From Planctomycetota bacterium (GTDB taxonomy: Bacteria; Planctomycetota; Planctomycetia; Pirellulales; PALSA-1355): a stretch of 64,000 nt of DNA. The number at the start of each line of letters is the position of its first letter. The first letter of the stretch is position 1. Position numbers and translations under genes: made by a program. Below the pieces are notes generated by a model that saw only the letters and a list, made by a program, of their open reading frames with translations, was not told the DNA's origin and ran no database searches. The stretch is taken from positions 45,152-109,151 of the forward strand of contig QQVE01000015.1 of NCBI GenBank assembly GCA_003389325.1, in the 5' to 3' direction. Shown here piece by piece: positions 1 to 8,584 of this stretch.

Positions 1-854
1 CCCAGCCGTTCGGCCAGCCGCGAGGCACAGAGCATGCCGATGGCCACGGCCTCGCCGTGCAAATAACGTCCGTATCCGGTGACCGTTTCCAGGGCATGGC
101 AGAACGTATGACCGTAGTTGAGCACGGCCCGGCCGCCGGTCAGCTCGCGCTCGTCGGCCTCGACCACGTCGGCCTTTAGGCGGCAGCAGCGGGCCACGAC
201 GTGCTGCAACACGTCGGCATCGCGCCCAGAGAGCTCCTTAGCATGCGCTTCGAGATAGGCGAAGAAATCGGCATCCAGAATCACCCCGTACTTCACCACT
301 TCGGCCAGCCCGGCGGTGTACTCGCGCTCGGGCAGCGTGTCGAGCACGGCGGTGTCGATCAGTACGCCGGCCGGCTGCCAGAAAGCGCCGACCATGTTCT
401 TGCCGCCGGCCAGGTTCACGCCCACCTTGCCGCCCACGGAGCTGTCGACCTGCGCGAGCAAAGTAGTGGGCACCTGCACGTAGGCCAGCCCCCGGGCAAA
501 CGTGGCGGCCACGAAGCCGGCCAGATCGCCCACCACCCCACCGCCCACGGCCACCACCACGCTCTTGCGATCGGCCCCCAGGGCCAGCATCTTGTCCCAC
601 AGTCCCGCGGCCGAAGCGACGTTCTTGGTTTGCTCGCCCGGCTCAACCACGAGCAGATCGACCGTCGCCCCGGCTTGCGAAAGGCTCGTGGCCGCGGCCA
701 GCGCGTGCGGCTTTTCAACGTTCTCGTCGGTGATCACCACGGCGTGCGACGGCGCGCACCAGTCGGCCACGTGCGCGCCGAGCTGGCCCAAGACGTCGGT
801 GCCGATCTCGATCGTGTAGCTTCGCTCGTGCAGCTTGACGTCGACGGCGGTCAC
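1..854 (-). CDS. aroB: 3-dehydroquinate synthase (partial, C-terminus beyond left edge)
   Basis: Catalyses the second step of the shikimate pathway, converting DAHP to 3-dehydroquinate with NAD and a divalent metal in the cytoplasm. The reverse-strand frame reads 284 codons with no stop and runs off the window. Visible family motifs are the glycine-rich GGGVVGDLAGFVAA near residue 104, VPTTLLAQVDSSVGGK near 128-143, and the metal ligands Glu in AEVVKYG (about 185) and the two His in NYGHTFCHALE and YLHGEAVAIG (about 249-267). I chose a GTG start at 854 because GGGAG lies 9-13 bases upstream and no in-frame ATG fits. It is divergent from nothing close; the next minus-strand gene is about 100 bases upstream. 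Identification is secure; only the C-terminal quarter is missing. Confidence 0.95.
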   Translation of the reverse strand, partial: MTAVDVKLHERSYTIEIGTDVLGQLGAHVADWCAPSHAVVITDENVEKPHALAAATSLSQAGATVDLLVVEPGEQTKNVASAAGLWDKMLALGADRKSVVVAVGGGVVGDLAGFVAATFARGLAYVQVPTTLLAQVDSSVGGKVGVNLAGGKNMVGAFWQPAGVLIDTAVLDTLPEREYTAGLAEVVKYGVILDADFFAYLEAHAKELSGRDADVLQHVVARCCRLKADVVEADERELTGGRAVLNYGHTFCHALETVTGYGRYLHGEAVAIGMLCASRLAERL

Positions 855-951
855 GCAAACGTGCTCCCTGGCTCCCGGCCGGCGACACGGGAACGGCGTT
901 GGCCGGCGTCCATCCGCGAGGGCGCGCCGGCGGTGAAGCGTCGGCACCGGC

Positions 952-1176
952 CTACTTGCTGATCCGCTGCAAGTCTTCCGGCGTGACGGTGATCTCGCGC
1001 CGAAACCCGGAGTGCATCCGCACGTATTCCATCTCCGCGGCGTTGGCCGGGTCGGCGTGCAACAACTCTTCGGCCCGTCGCTTGTCTTCGGGCTCCCAGT
1101 CGTCGTACTCCTCGGGCCAGATGGTTATGGTCTCCATCACGAGGGCTTCGCGATAGGGATCGAACTCGTTGGACAT
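952..1176 (-). CDS. small acidic conserved hypothetical protein (74 aa)
   Basis: A 74-residue acidic soluble protein starting MSNEFDPYREALV, with WPEEYDDWEP in the middle and EITVTPEDLQRISK at the end. I recognise no domain. It has no signal peptide, membrane segment or cysteine. It lies just upstream of aroB on the same strand (97 bases), so the two may be cotranscribed. Support for coding is the biased, GC-rich third positions and a compact ORF with ATG start. It is probably a lineage-specific protein; no function can be assigned from the sequence. Confidence 0.6.
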   Translation of the reverse strand: MSNEFDPYREALVMETITIWPEEYDDWEPEDKRRAEELLHADPANAAEMEYVRMHSGFRREITVTPEDLQRISK

Positions 1177-1336
1177 GGCGGTGGTGAGACAATAGATTGG
1201 GACGGCTGGCGAACTCCCGGGGCACGTTGTACCCTGGTGAAGCCCTCAGTATACCCCGCACTTCGAGCGTGGCTAGTCGTGCCCCGCGGCGGTCGATAGT
1301 GGCGGGAGACACGGCTTTCCGGTACGAGGCTCCTCG

Positions 1337-2011
1337 ATGCAGCGCGGCACGATCGCCATTCTGATGATTCTCGTCGTCGCGGTCACCGCCGGCGTTGTCG
1401 CGGTGGTCTATCGCGTGCAAAACCAGCAGCAGGCCCAGGCTTTCTGGGGCAACGAAACGGCGCTGCTGATCGACCGGGCTCCCAACGTCGAGGTGCTTGA
1501 AATCGGCGAGGCCCGCAGCGGCATCGTGCTCGACAGCGAGGACGAGCTCTCGCAGCCTCCGCCCGAGGGAAACGACGGCAAGAAAGAGTCCGAAGTCGAG
1601 GAAGAAGAGAAAGAGCCGCTGCCGCAGGCCGTCGAGTTCAACCAGGTGCCGTGGATCATCGCCCGATCGCTCGACGGCTCGCAGGCCAAGGGGGTCACCA
1701 ACCTGCGGCGAGCGCTGGTCGAAGACAGCTCGTTCGATTGGACGGTGCCTGAGGAAGCGAAGGAGCCGGTCTGGCAGTACGGCCTGGCCATCGACGACGG
1801 GCGCAACTTTGCCACGGTGCTGTTCGATCTCGAAAGCCGCCAGGTCGGCCTGGCCGGCGGCAACGAGACCACCCGGCTTCGTCCCGAGATGAACGAGGAT
1901 TTCCGCGAGTTCTTCGCCGAGCAGCTCTCCGCACCGGCAGGCGAGACGGAAGACGAAACGAACGAAGCCGACGAATCCCCCGCAGACGCCGCCCAAGCAA
2001 ACGAGTCTTGA
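1337..2011 (+). CDS. membrane-anchored hypothetical protein with acidic spacer
   Basis: A 224-aa protein with one N-terminal hydrophobic segment (residues about 6-26, IAILMILVVAVTAGVVAVVY) that would anchor it in the inner membrane with the rest outside. Residues about 70-95 are a strongly acidic Glu-rich spacer, followed by a folded stretch (FNQVPWIIARSLDGSQAKG to about residue 195) and an acidic tail. ATG at 1337 follows GAGG at 9 bases. The family is not recognised. The stop codon is 8 bases before a family B repeat. Cytoplasmic partners are not suggested by the neighbours. Confidence 0.7.
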   Translation: MQRGTIAILMILVVAVTAGVVAVVYRVQNQQQAQAFWGNETALLIDRAPNVEVLEIGEARSGIVLDSEDELSQPPPEGNDGKKESEVEEEEKEPLPQAVEFNQVPWIIARSLDGSQAKGVTNLRRALVEDSSFDWTVPEEAKEPVWQYGLAIDDGRNFATVLFDLESRQVGLAGGNETTRLRPEMNEDFREFFAEQLSAPAGETEDETNEADESPADAAQANES

Positions 2012-2018
2012 TCGCGCG

Positions 2019-2046
2019 ACACCAGCCCGAAGCGCCAGCGAGGGTC
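2019..2046. repeat. dispersed repeat family B, single copy
   Basis: A 28-base unit beginning ACACCAGCCCGAAGCGC and ending GCGAGGGTC, directly behind the stop of the preceding gene. A near-identical inverted pair occurs at 34595-34676 and a degraded copy at 44141-44166. Confidence 0.7.
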
Positions 2047-2152
2047 CTTCGTTGGTCGCAAACGAATGCGTGCCACGTTGAGGGGTCACGCCCACGCATC
2101 CTGGACGCCCAAAAACCCTCGCGGTATTTGCGAGCGGCGGGCGACGCGGGGG

Positions 2153-2962
2153 TCAGGAACCTTCGGTGGGCGCCCCCAATTCGCCGGATTGCAGCGCCGA
2201 CTGGGCGCGCTCGACTTGCAGATAGTAATCGCGTCGCTCGAGCAGCCGGGCGGCTTCCTCGTCGAGCACGGCGATCACGTCGCGGTGCAACTGCAGGGCC
2301 GAGGCCGTCACTTGCGCGGTGATCGGCCCTTCGATCGTGTCGCGAATCGCCTTCGCTTTGCTCGCGCCGGAAGCCAACAGCAGGCACTGCCGCGATTCGA
2401 GAATCGTGCCCACGCCCATCGTGATCGCCAGCCGCGGCACCTCTTCTTCGCCGCCGAAGAAGCGGGCGTTGTCGCGCACCGTTTCGTGCGTCAGCGTCTT
2501 GAGCCGTGTGCGGCTGCCCAGCGAAGAGCCCGGCTCGTTGAAGGCGATGTGCCCGTCGCTGCCGATGCCCAGTACTTGCAGGTCGATGCCGCCCTCTTCC
2601 TTGATGAGCCGCTCGTACTGCTCGCAGTAGGCCTCGAAGTCCAGCGCCCGGCCGTCGGGCACGTGCGTGTCGCGCGCATCGACGTTGATGTGGTCGAACA
2701 GGTTTTGCTGCATGAAGTAGCGATAGCTCTGCGGGTGCGACGAGCTGAGGCCAACGTACTCGTCGAGGTTGAACGTCACGATGCGCGAGAAATCGAGTCC
2801 CTCTTCGCGGTGCATGCGGATCAACTCGCCGTACATGCCCACCGGCGTGCTGCCCGTGGCCAGTCCCAGCACGCAGTTGGGGCGCTTCCGCACCAGGGCC
2901 GCCACGAACTGAGCGGCACGGCGGCCGACCCCGTCTTTGTCCTTTTCCACGATCACGCGCAT
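2153..2962 (-). CDS. nagB: glucosamine-6-phosphate deaminase
   Basis: Converts glucosamine-6-phosphate to fructose-6-phosphate and ammonia, the last committed step of amino-sugar catabolism. The 269-aa length is close to the usual 260-270. Family motifs are present in order: LATGSTPVGMY (about 34-44), the proton-transfer Asp in FNLDEYVGL (about 64-72) and IGSDGHIAFNEPGSS (about 132-146) with the ring-opening His. ATG at 2962 starts MRVIVEKDKDGVGRR; the upstream ribosome site is weak. It stands alone: no nagA or transporter is adjacent, and it is divergent from the YCF48 gene. Annotation is firm; the alternative name in the same family is a 6-phosphogluconolactonase-like protein, which the deaminase motifs argue against. 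Confidence 0.93.
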   Translation of the reverse strand: MRVIVEKDKDGVGRRAAQFVAALVRKRPNCVLGLATGSTPVGMYGELIRMHREEGLDFSRIVTFNLDEYVGLSSSHPQSYRYFMQQNLFDHINVDARDTHVPDGRALDFEAYCEQYERLIKEEGGIDLQVLGIGSDGHIAFNEPGSSLGSRTRLKTLTHETVRDNARFFGGEEEVPRLAITMGVGTILESRQCLLLASGASKAKAIRDTIEGPITAQVTASALQLHRDVIAVLDEEAARLLERRDYYLQVERAQSALQSGELGAPTEGS

Positions 2963-3097
2963 CGAAAACCTGGCTCCCGGTTGCTAAATAGGCAAGACAC
3001 ACAAGCTGCTGTTAGTTTTAGTCCACGGTTGCCTGCACGCCTATAGGCGGGGGCTCCCAGCGAGGGCAATGGCCTGGAACCGCGGGGGCGGGCCCGC

Positions 3098-3103
3098 TAC
3101 AAT
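3098..3103 (+). promoter_or_regulatory. putative -10 element (GCTACAAT)
   Basis: TACAAT in the context GCTACAATCCG, 69 bases before the ATG of the YCF48/CBM9 gene. The same GCTAYAAT context recurs before other genes in the window. No clear -35 was seen. Confidence 0.4.
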
Positions 3104-3171
3104 CCGCCCGATTTTTTCGCGACTCCGCCATTCGGCGGGGCTTTCGTCATTGCGCTTGCCGGAGAGACCTG

Positions 3172-6100
3172 ATGAAGCTGCGCGCCTGGAATCGCCGCAC
3201 GGCCACGGCCTGGGGCGCGCTCGTGCTCGCCGCGAGCGCCTGCCTGGCGCAAGGCCTCGATCCCGCGCAGCAGCAGGCCGACAATAGCGCCATGCTCTCC
3301 GACGCCCAACTGGCCGACGTCGCGTTTGTCGGCACCCGACTCGGCTGGGCGGTGGGCGATCGCGGCGTCATCTGGCACACCACCGACGGCGGACGCAACT
3401 GGCAATTGCAGCGCTCGGGCGTCGAATGCCGGCTCTCGAGCGTTTGCTTTCTTGACGAAAAAACCGGCTGGGCCGCCGGCGGATCGCTGCAGCCCTACAC
3501 CGGCTCGACCACGGGCGTCGTGCTGGTCACCCGCGACGGCGGCGAGCACTGGTCGGTCGAGCGCGACCGCATTCTGCCCGCCATCCGGCGCATTCGCTTC
3601 TTCAACCCCAAGCAGGGCTGGGCCATCGGTCATCCTTCGCCGATCTTTCCCAGCGGCGTCTTCACCACCGCCGACGGCGGACGCAACTGGCGGGCCGTGC
3701 CGGGAACGTCGAACCGCACGTGGCTGGCCGCCGACTTCATCGATCCGGCCAACGGCGCGGTGGCGGGCCGCGACGGAGCCTTGGGCACCGTGCATCGCAG
3801 CGGGGTCCAGGCGCAGCCAACCGAGTTCGGGCTGCGCGGATTGCACGCCATGCGGCTGGCAGCGCCGAATACCGGTTGGCTTGCCGGCGACGGCGGACTG
3901 GTGCTCACGACGCGCGACCTGGGCCGGTCGTGGCAAACCACGCCCACCCTGCCGCCCGGCGGCGGCGAGTTTGACTTTTGCGCCCTGGCCACGTACCGCG
4001 AACACTGCTGGGTTGCCGGCTCGCCCGGCACGCGCGTGCTGCACACCGCCGACGGCGGACGCACCTGGCAAGCGGCCGACACCGGCCAGCGGCTGCCGCT
4101 GCGCGGCCTGTGGTTTTCCGACGAGCGCCACGGCTGGGCCGTCGGCGACCTGGGCACGATTCTGGCTACCGAAGACGGCGGGCTCACCTGGCGCAAGCAG
4201 CGCTCCACGGCCGAGCGCGCGGCGCTGGCCGGCTTCTTCAGCCGTCCCGACGAGCTCCCCGTGGAGCTGATCGCCCAACTGGCCGCCGACGACGGCTATC
4301 TGGGCGTGATGGAAATCCTCAACCGGCAGCACGACGAGATCCGCTCGTCGCACGACCCTGCGGCACGCGTCCACGAGGCCACCGTGCGTGCTGGGGCCAG
4401 CGTCGGCGACGCCGCCTGGCGGTTTCCGCTTCGCTCGACCGAGTTGAAGCTCTCGGCGGATCAACTCGTCGAAGACTGGAACCGCGTAAACGATGGCCAG
4501 GCTTTGGAAAAACTCGAGCGACATATCGTCGGACGCATCCGCATGTGGCGGCCGAACATCGTCGTCACCACCGCGGCCGATGCCCGCGACCCGCTGGCGC
4601 TGGCGACCAACCAGCTCGTGCTGCGTGCCGCCGAGCACGCGGCCGACCCGGCCCAGTTTCCCGAGCAGCTCTCCGCGGCCGGCCTGCAACCCTGGAAGGT
4701 GCAGAAGGTCTACGCCACGCTCGACGAGGGCGTGGGCACGGCCAACATCAACACGGCCCAGGTTACCACCCGGCTGGGCCTTTCGATCGGCGAGCTGGCT
4801 GCCCCGGCGCGAGGGCTGGTGACCGAGCGGCACGTGTCGCCGCCGGCCAATGTCGGCTTCCGGCTGCTGGTCGACCACATTCCACAGGGGGTCGGCGAGC
4901 GCGACTTCTTCAGCGGCATCCCGCTTTCGCCGGGCGGCGGCGCCCGCCGCGCGTACGAATTGACGACGCGCAACAACCTCGAGGCCGCCCAGCGCGCCGC
5001 GCAGCGCTATCGCAACCTGCAAGCCATCCTCGAGCGGTCCGACCAGGACCAGCGGGACGGACATTTCCTGGCCAACATTTCCGACCAGACGCGCTCGCTC
5101 GATCCGGACCGCGCTGCCGAGGTGCTGTTTCAGCTCGCCAAGCGTTATTGGAACAAGGGCCGGCTCGACCTGGCCGCCGAGTGCTACGAGGTGATCGCCG
5201 AGCGTCACGGCGACCATCAACTAGCCGGCGCCGCTCTGGTGTGGCTGATCCAGTACTACGCCAGCGCTGAGACCGGCCTGCGCACGCAGATCGCCGGCGG
5301 CATTACCGCGGCCCAGGCCACGGCGCGGGCCGCGGTGCCCGGTAAGGTCAACGCGACGCGAATGGGACACGTCCCCCAGGACCGGGGCCATGCGATTCGC
5401 CAGGCCGGCGGCGTGACGGCGGCCACCGCCTTGCACGGCAGCGACAGCGCCGTGGCCGACCCGCAGCAAATGCTCACCCGAGCGCAAAAGACCTCGGGCT
5501 ACGCCCATCAGCTCGAACAACTCAACCCGGCCCTGTCCTACGAACCGCACGTGCGGTTTCCGCTGGCCGTGGCCCAGCAGCGGCAAGGTTCGCCGGCCAC
5601 GGCGCGACGGTTCTACCAGGCGCTGGTGCGCGTTCGCTCGCGTGACGCCTGGTGGCATTGCGCCGCGGCCGAGCTCTGGCGTGAGGCTCCCGAAGAACAA
5701 CCGCCCAAGCCCCATTGGAACTGCGTCCGCGCGCCCGGCAAGCCGCGCTTGGACGGCCGCCTGGAAGAGCCGTTCTGGCGCGGCGGCGTCGAATTGAAAA
5801 GTCCGTTGCGCGACGACAGCGACTGGGGCGCCGTGGCCATGCTGGCCTACGACGACGAGTTTCTCTACATCGCGGCCAGTTGCACCCGGGCCCCTGGCTA
5901 TCATTACACGCCGTCGGAACAGTCCCGCCCGCGCGATCCCGACCTGAGCGATCGCGATCGGATCGAGTTATTGATCGACGTCGATCGCGACTACGCCACG
6001 TACTTTCGCCTGGTGATCGACCACCGCGGCTTTCCGGCCGAGAGCTGCTGGCACGACGCGACCTGGAACCCCGAATGGTACGTGGCCGCCGGCGAAGATG

Positions 6101-6288
6101 GCGATGCCTGGACCGTGGAAGCGGCGATTCCCTTGACGGAGTTGGCGGCCGAACCTCCCGCGGCCGGCACGGCTTGGGCCGTCGGCGTGCAGCGCGTCGT
6201 GCCCGGCGTGGGCTTTCAGTCGTGGACCGCCCCGGCCACGCCCGAGGTAGCGCCCGAGGGCTTCGGGCACGCGATCTTCCGGCAATAG
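3172..6288 (+). CDS. secreted YCF48-repeat protein with C-terminal CBM9-like domain
   Basis: A 1038-aa exported protein. Residues 1-28 form a signal peptide (LVLAASACLAQG). Residues about 40-345 hold at least six YCF48/BNR-type motifs of the form TxDGGxxW (HTTDGGRNWQ, VTRDGGEHWS, TTADGGRNWR, HTADGGRTWQ, ATEDGGLTWR), which form a beta-propeller. The middle (about 350-850) is alpha-helical with a TPR-like stretch (VLFQLAKRYWNKGRLDLAAECYEVI). Residues about 865-1036 match a CBM9-like beta-sandwich (LDGRLEEPFW, YDDEFLYIAASC, LLIDVDRDYATYF, WTVEAAIPLTEL). ATG at 3172 follows GGAGAG. YCF48 proteins in phototrophs assist photosystem II assembly; this heterotroph-type architecture implies a different, unassigned extracytoplasmic role, perhaps glycan or protein binding. 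Coding is certain, function is not. Confidence 0.85.
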   Translation: MKLRAWNRRTATAWGALVLAASACLAQGLDPAQQQADNSAMLSDAQLADVAFVGTRLGWAVGDRGVIWHTTDGGRNWQLQRSGVECRLSSVCFLDEKTGWAAGGSLQPYTGSTTGVVLVTRDGGEHWSVERDRILPAIRRIRFFNPKQGWAIGHPSPIFPSGVFTTADGGRNWRAVPGTSNRTWLAADFIDPANGAVAGRDGALGTVHRSGVQAQPTEFGLRGLHAMRLAAPNTGWLAGDGGLVLTTRDLGRSWQTTPTLPPGGGEFDFCALATYREHCWVAGSPGTRVLHTADGGRTWQAADTGQRLPLRGLWFSDERHGWAVGDLGTILATEDGGLTWRKQRSTAERAALAGFFSRPDELPVELIAQLAADDGYLGVMEILNRQHDEIRSSHDPAARVHEATVRAGASVGDAAWRFPLRSTELKLSADQLVEDWNRVNDGQALEKLERHIVGRIRMWRPNIVVTTAADARDPLALATNQLVLRAAEHAADPAQFPEQLSAAGLQPWKVQKVYATLDEGVGTANINTAQVTTRLGLSIGELAAPARGLVTERHVSPPANVGFRLLVDHIPQGVGERDFFSGIPLSPGGGARRAYELTTRNNLEAAQRAAQRYRNLQAILERSDQDQRDGHFLANISDQTRSLDPDRAAEVLFQLAKRYWNKGRLDLAAECYEVIAERHGDHQLAGAALVWLIQYYASAETGLRTQIAGGITAAQATARAAVPGKVNATRMGHVPQDRGHAIRQAGGVTAATALHGSDSAVADPQQMLTRAQKTSGYAHQLEQLNPALSYEPHVRFPLAVAQQRQGSPATARRFYQALVRVRSRDAWWHCAAAELWREAPEEQPPKPHWNCVRAPGKPRLDGRLEEPFWRGGVELKSPLRDDSDWGAVAMLAYDDEFLYIAASCTRAPGYHYTPSEQSRPRDPDLSDRDRIELLIDVDRDYATYFRLVIDHRGFPAESCWHDATWNPEWYVAAGEDGDAWTVEAAIPLTELAAEPPAAGTAWAVGVQRVVPGVGFQSWTAPATPEVAPEGFGHAIFRQ

Positions 6289-6372
6289 GCGTTGCTGCCA
6301 GCCGCGCCCGGCGCAAGAAAAAGGGCTGCGGCTCGACCCTTGGTGTGTCGTTGGGGCTCGGCGGCGGAGCGT

Positions 6373-6903
6373 TTACCGCTTCGAGAACTGCGTGCCGCGG
6401 CGGGCACCGCGAAGTCCGTAGTGCTTGCGCTCTTTCATGCGGCCGTCGCGCGTCAGCAGGTGGCTGTGACGCAGCACGTCCCAGGCCTCGTCGTCGATCT
6501 GCGACAGCGCCCGGGCGATGCCGAGCATGCAGGCTCCCGCCTGGCCGGTGAAGCCGCCGCCGTGCACGCGGATCGACACGTCGACTTCGCTCTGCTTGCC
6601 GGTCTTCACCAGCGGAGCCATCACGTCGTTGCGGTCGCGCTCGTTGTCGAAGTACTCTTCCAGCGACCGCTTGTTGATCACCAGCTTGCCCGAGCCGGGG
6701 CGAATGCGCACGCGGGCCACCGAGGTTTTGCGGCGTCCCGTGCCCAGGTAGTCGCCCGACTTGTCGCGCTTGCGCACCGGGCGGGGCCGGGGTGCCACGG
6801 CGACGGGCGCTTCGCCCTCGGGGGCGGCTTCGGTCGCGACCGCCGACTCGCTGGTGGCGGCCGAGGTTTCTTCGGGAGTCGGTTCGCTCGGGGCGTCGTC
6901 CAT
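6373..6903 (-). CDS. rpsI: 30S ribosomal protein S9
   Basis: Ribosomal protein of the small subunit, contacting P-site tRNA through its C-terminal tail. The core begins at GDYLGTGRRKTSVARVRI (about residue 46) and runs to the canonical tail RRGTQFSKR. The first about 45 residues are an acidic Ala/Glu/Pro-rich extension, longer than in E. coli (130 aa) and probably disordered. I chose the ATG at 6903 (MDDAPSEP) because AAGGGACC precedes it; the open frame extends further but into the rplM coding region. It follows rplM by 25 bases, the usual rplM-rpsI operon. Confidence 0.96.
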   Translation of the reverse strand: MDDAPSEPTPEETSAATSESAVATEAAPEGEAPVAVAPRPRPVRKRDKSGDYLGTGRRKTSVARVRIRPGSGKLVINKRSLEEYFDNERDRNDVMAPLVKTGKQSEVDVSIRVHGGGFTGQAGACMLGIARALSQIDDEAWDVLRHSHLLTRDGRMKERKHYGLRGARRGTQFSKR

Positions 6904-6928
6904 CACTTCGGTCCCTTTCGGGCTTTGC

Positions 6929-7381
6929 TTATTTCTTGATCGCCAATTCTTTGGGCTGCGGATCCTGCGCCTGATGCGGATGCTGGTCGCCCGCGTAAAC
7001 CTTGAGCTTGGCCAGCATCTTGGTGGCCAGCTTGTTCTTGGGCAGCATCCGGCGCACGGCCTCACTCAGGATCATCTCCGGCTTGCGCTCGAATCGGGCG
7101 CGGGCCGTTTCCTTACGCAGGCCAGGATAACCGGTCGTCCAGGTGTATTCTTTCTGGTCCCACTTCTGTCCGGTCATCACGATCTTGTCGGCGTTGATCA
7201 CGACGACGTAATCGCCCGTGTCGATGTGGGGCGTGTACGTGGGGCGATGCTTGCCCATCAGGATCACGGCAATATCGCTGGCCAGGCGGCCGACGACCTT
7301 GTCGCTGGCATCGACGAGCCACCACTTCGGCTCCACATCGCCCGGCTTGGCCATGTAGCTCTTGACGGTTGCCGTTTGCAT
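6929..7381 (-). CDS. rplM: 50S ribosomal protein L13
   Basis: Early-assembling large-subunit ribosomal protein. The 150-aa sequence carries the L13 signature around [22 protein letters not shown] and [24 protein letters not shown], then [24 protein letters not shown] at 7381 (MQTATVKSY) is preferred over the in-frame TTG four codons upstream because GGGTGA sits 6 bases before it. First gene of the rplM-rpsI operon. A promoter (TTGAAC-17-TAAATT) and a structured leader lie upstream. Confidence 0.97.
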   Translation of the reverse strand: MQTATVKSYMAKPGDVEPKWWLVDASDKVVGRLASDIAVILMGKHRPTYTPHIDTGDYVVVINADKIVMTGQKWDQKEYTWTTGYPGLRKETARARFERKPEMILSEAVRRMLPKNKLATKMLAKLKVYAGDQHPHQAQDPQPKELAIKK

Positions 7382-7403
7382 CGCTTCACCCAATCGCTGT
7401 CTC

Positions 7404-7456
7404 AGTTTCCCGCCGCACGGCTCCGCCGGGAGCCCGATCCAATCGCGGGGGAAACT
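7404..7456 (-). promoter_or_regulatory. structured rplM leader (nested inverted repeats)
   Basis: An outer 8-base inverted repeat, AGTTTCCC with GGGAAACT (7404-7411 and 7449-7456), encloses a 6-bp hairpin GGCTCC-GCCG-GGAGCC (7419-7434). It occupies nearly all of the inferred 5' leader between the promoter and the rplM start. L13 autoregulatory leaders are known in other phyla; the role here is inferred. Confidence 0.4.
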
Positions 7457-7459
7457 AAC

Positions 7460-7488
7460 AATTTAGCGGTTGCCGCCCCAGGGTTCAA
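7460..7488 (-). promoter_or_regulatory. rplM-rpsI promoter
   Basis: On the minus strand TTGAAC (7488-7483), a 17-base spacer and TAAATT (7465-7460), about 80 bases before the rplM ATG. This is one of the best sigma-70-type matches in the window. Confidence 0.6.
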
Positions 7489-7576
7489 GACGGCCCAAGC
7501 GGCACTTCGGGCCCCGATTCCGCCTGTCGGTGCCGCTGGGGTCGAGCAACCGCTGCGGCAGGTGCGCTGCCGCCGG

Positions 7577-8191
7577 TCACCCGCTGGAGCGGCGCAACCA
7601 GCCTTGCTGCCGTACCAGACGCACCAGCCACCAGGCGATCAGGGCCCCCACCACGACCATTCCGGCCGGGCCGAGGTACGTTTCCACCAGCGTGTACTGA
7701 TCGCGCAAGTACCAGCCCAGACACGCCAAAGCTGCCGTCCAGGCCACCGTGCCGATAACGGTGAGCGCGAGAAACTTGGGCATCGACATCTCGACCACGC
7801 CGGCCGGCACGCTGATCAACGTGCGCACGCCCGGCACCAGCCGGCAGACCAGCACGGTGATACTGCCGCGGCTCTCGAACCACTTGAGCGCCCGCTCGAC
7901 TTCGCCGCTCGAGAGCGCCAGCCACGCCCCATGCCGTGCGGCCCACTGCTGCAACCGCTCGGAGCCGACCCACTTGCCCACGTAGTACCAGGGCAGCGTC
8001 CCCAGCACCGAGCCGACGCTGCCCGCGGCGATCACGCCCAGCAGTTGCATCTGGCCGTTGCCCGCGGCGTAGCCGGCCCAGGGCATGACGACCTCGGAGG
8101 GGATCGGCGGGAAGATGTTCTCCAACACCATCAGCGCGGCCACGCCCCAGTAGCCGGCCGATTCGGCAAACTTCAACAACCAGTCATGCAT
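7577..8191 (-). CDS. DedA/VTT-family membrane protein
   Basis: A 204-aa inner-membrane protein of the DedA (SNARE-associated, VTT) family, whose members are linked to undecaprenyl-phosphate or phospholipid flipping. The hallmark stretch VLENIFPPIPSEVVMPWAGY lies at about 24-43, followed by a Gly-rich half-helix region (GSVGSVLGTLPWYYVGKWVG, 60-80), an RLVPGVRTLISVPAG segment (about 119-133) and two C-terminal hydrophobic helices ending in an Arg-rich tail. ATG at 8191. It is about 196 bases downstream of nothing coding and convergent with no gene; the rplM operon promoter lies behind it. Substrate cannot be told. Confidence 0.88.
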   Translation of the reverse strand: MHDWLLKFAESAGYWGVAALMVLENIFPPIPSEVVMPWAGYAAGNGQMQLLGVIAAGSVGSVLGTLPWYYVGKWVGSERLQQWAARHGAWLALSSGEVERALKWFESRGSITVLVCRLVPGVRTLISVPAGVVEMSMPKFLALTVIGTVAWTAALACLGWYLRDQYTLVETYLGPAGMVVVGALIAWWLVRLVRQQGWLRRSSG

Positions 8192-8584
8192 AAGCCGCTC
8201 GGGCGCGTGGCGCGGACAGGGGAGAAAGAAAACGTATCGAGATCCGTGCGTGGCTTCTTACCCGCAAGGGCCATGCCAAGGGCGCACAAGGCCCATGCTG
8301 CGAATCGGTGTGGCATCGGCGAAACAGTGTGGTAGCCGACGCATCGCCGTGGTTGTCGGGACGCCAGAACGAGAACGGCAGTCAAAACCACCTGCGGCGG
8401 GGTGCCAGGGCGCGGTTGCGTGACAGGTTCGCGAACTCTTACCGGTTGCGGTAATGACGGGGGCGTCTCGCTTGCCTTACGCGCCGGATTGCACATCCCG
8501 GCATGCGATTTGCCACGTCAAGGGAGCCATTCAATCCATGTGCACCGGCGGCGCCGACGCCGCAACCGTCCGAAGGAGGAATCG
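8192..8584. other. intergenic region, no convincing gene
   Basis: A 393-base divergent spacer between the DedA gene and the DUF1206 gene. A minus-strand frame across it has poor codon bias and is probably a shadow. Bases about 8463-8492 translate as GVSLALRAGL on the + strand, resembling a decayed family B repeat. No clear promoter was found. Confidence 0.4.

Noticed and set aside
3097..5220. 707-aa minus-strand open frame
   Set aside because: Antisense shadow of the YCF48/CBM9 gene; no signal, domain or plausible start.
6289..6372. Terminator behind rpsI
   Set aside because: A GGGT/GCCC pairing followed by five T exists on the minus strand, but the stem is only four pairs, too weak to list as a feature.
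8173..8496. 107-aa minus-strand frame upstream of the DedA gene
   Set aside because: Poor codon bias, overlaps the DedA start and has no homologous-looking segment.
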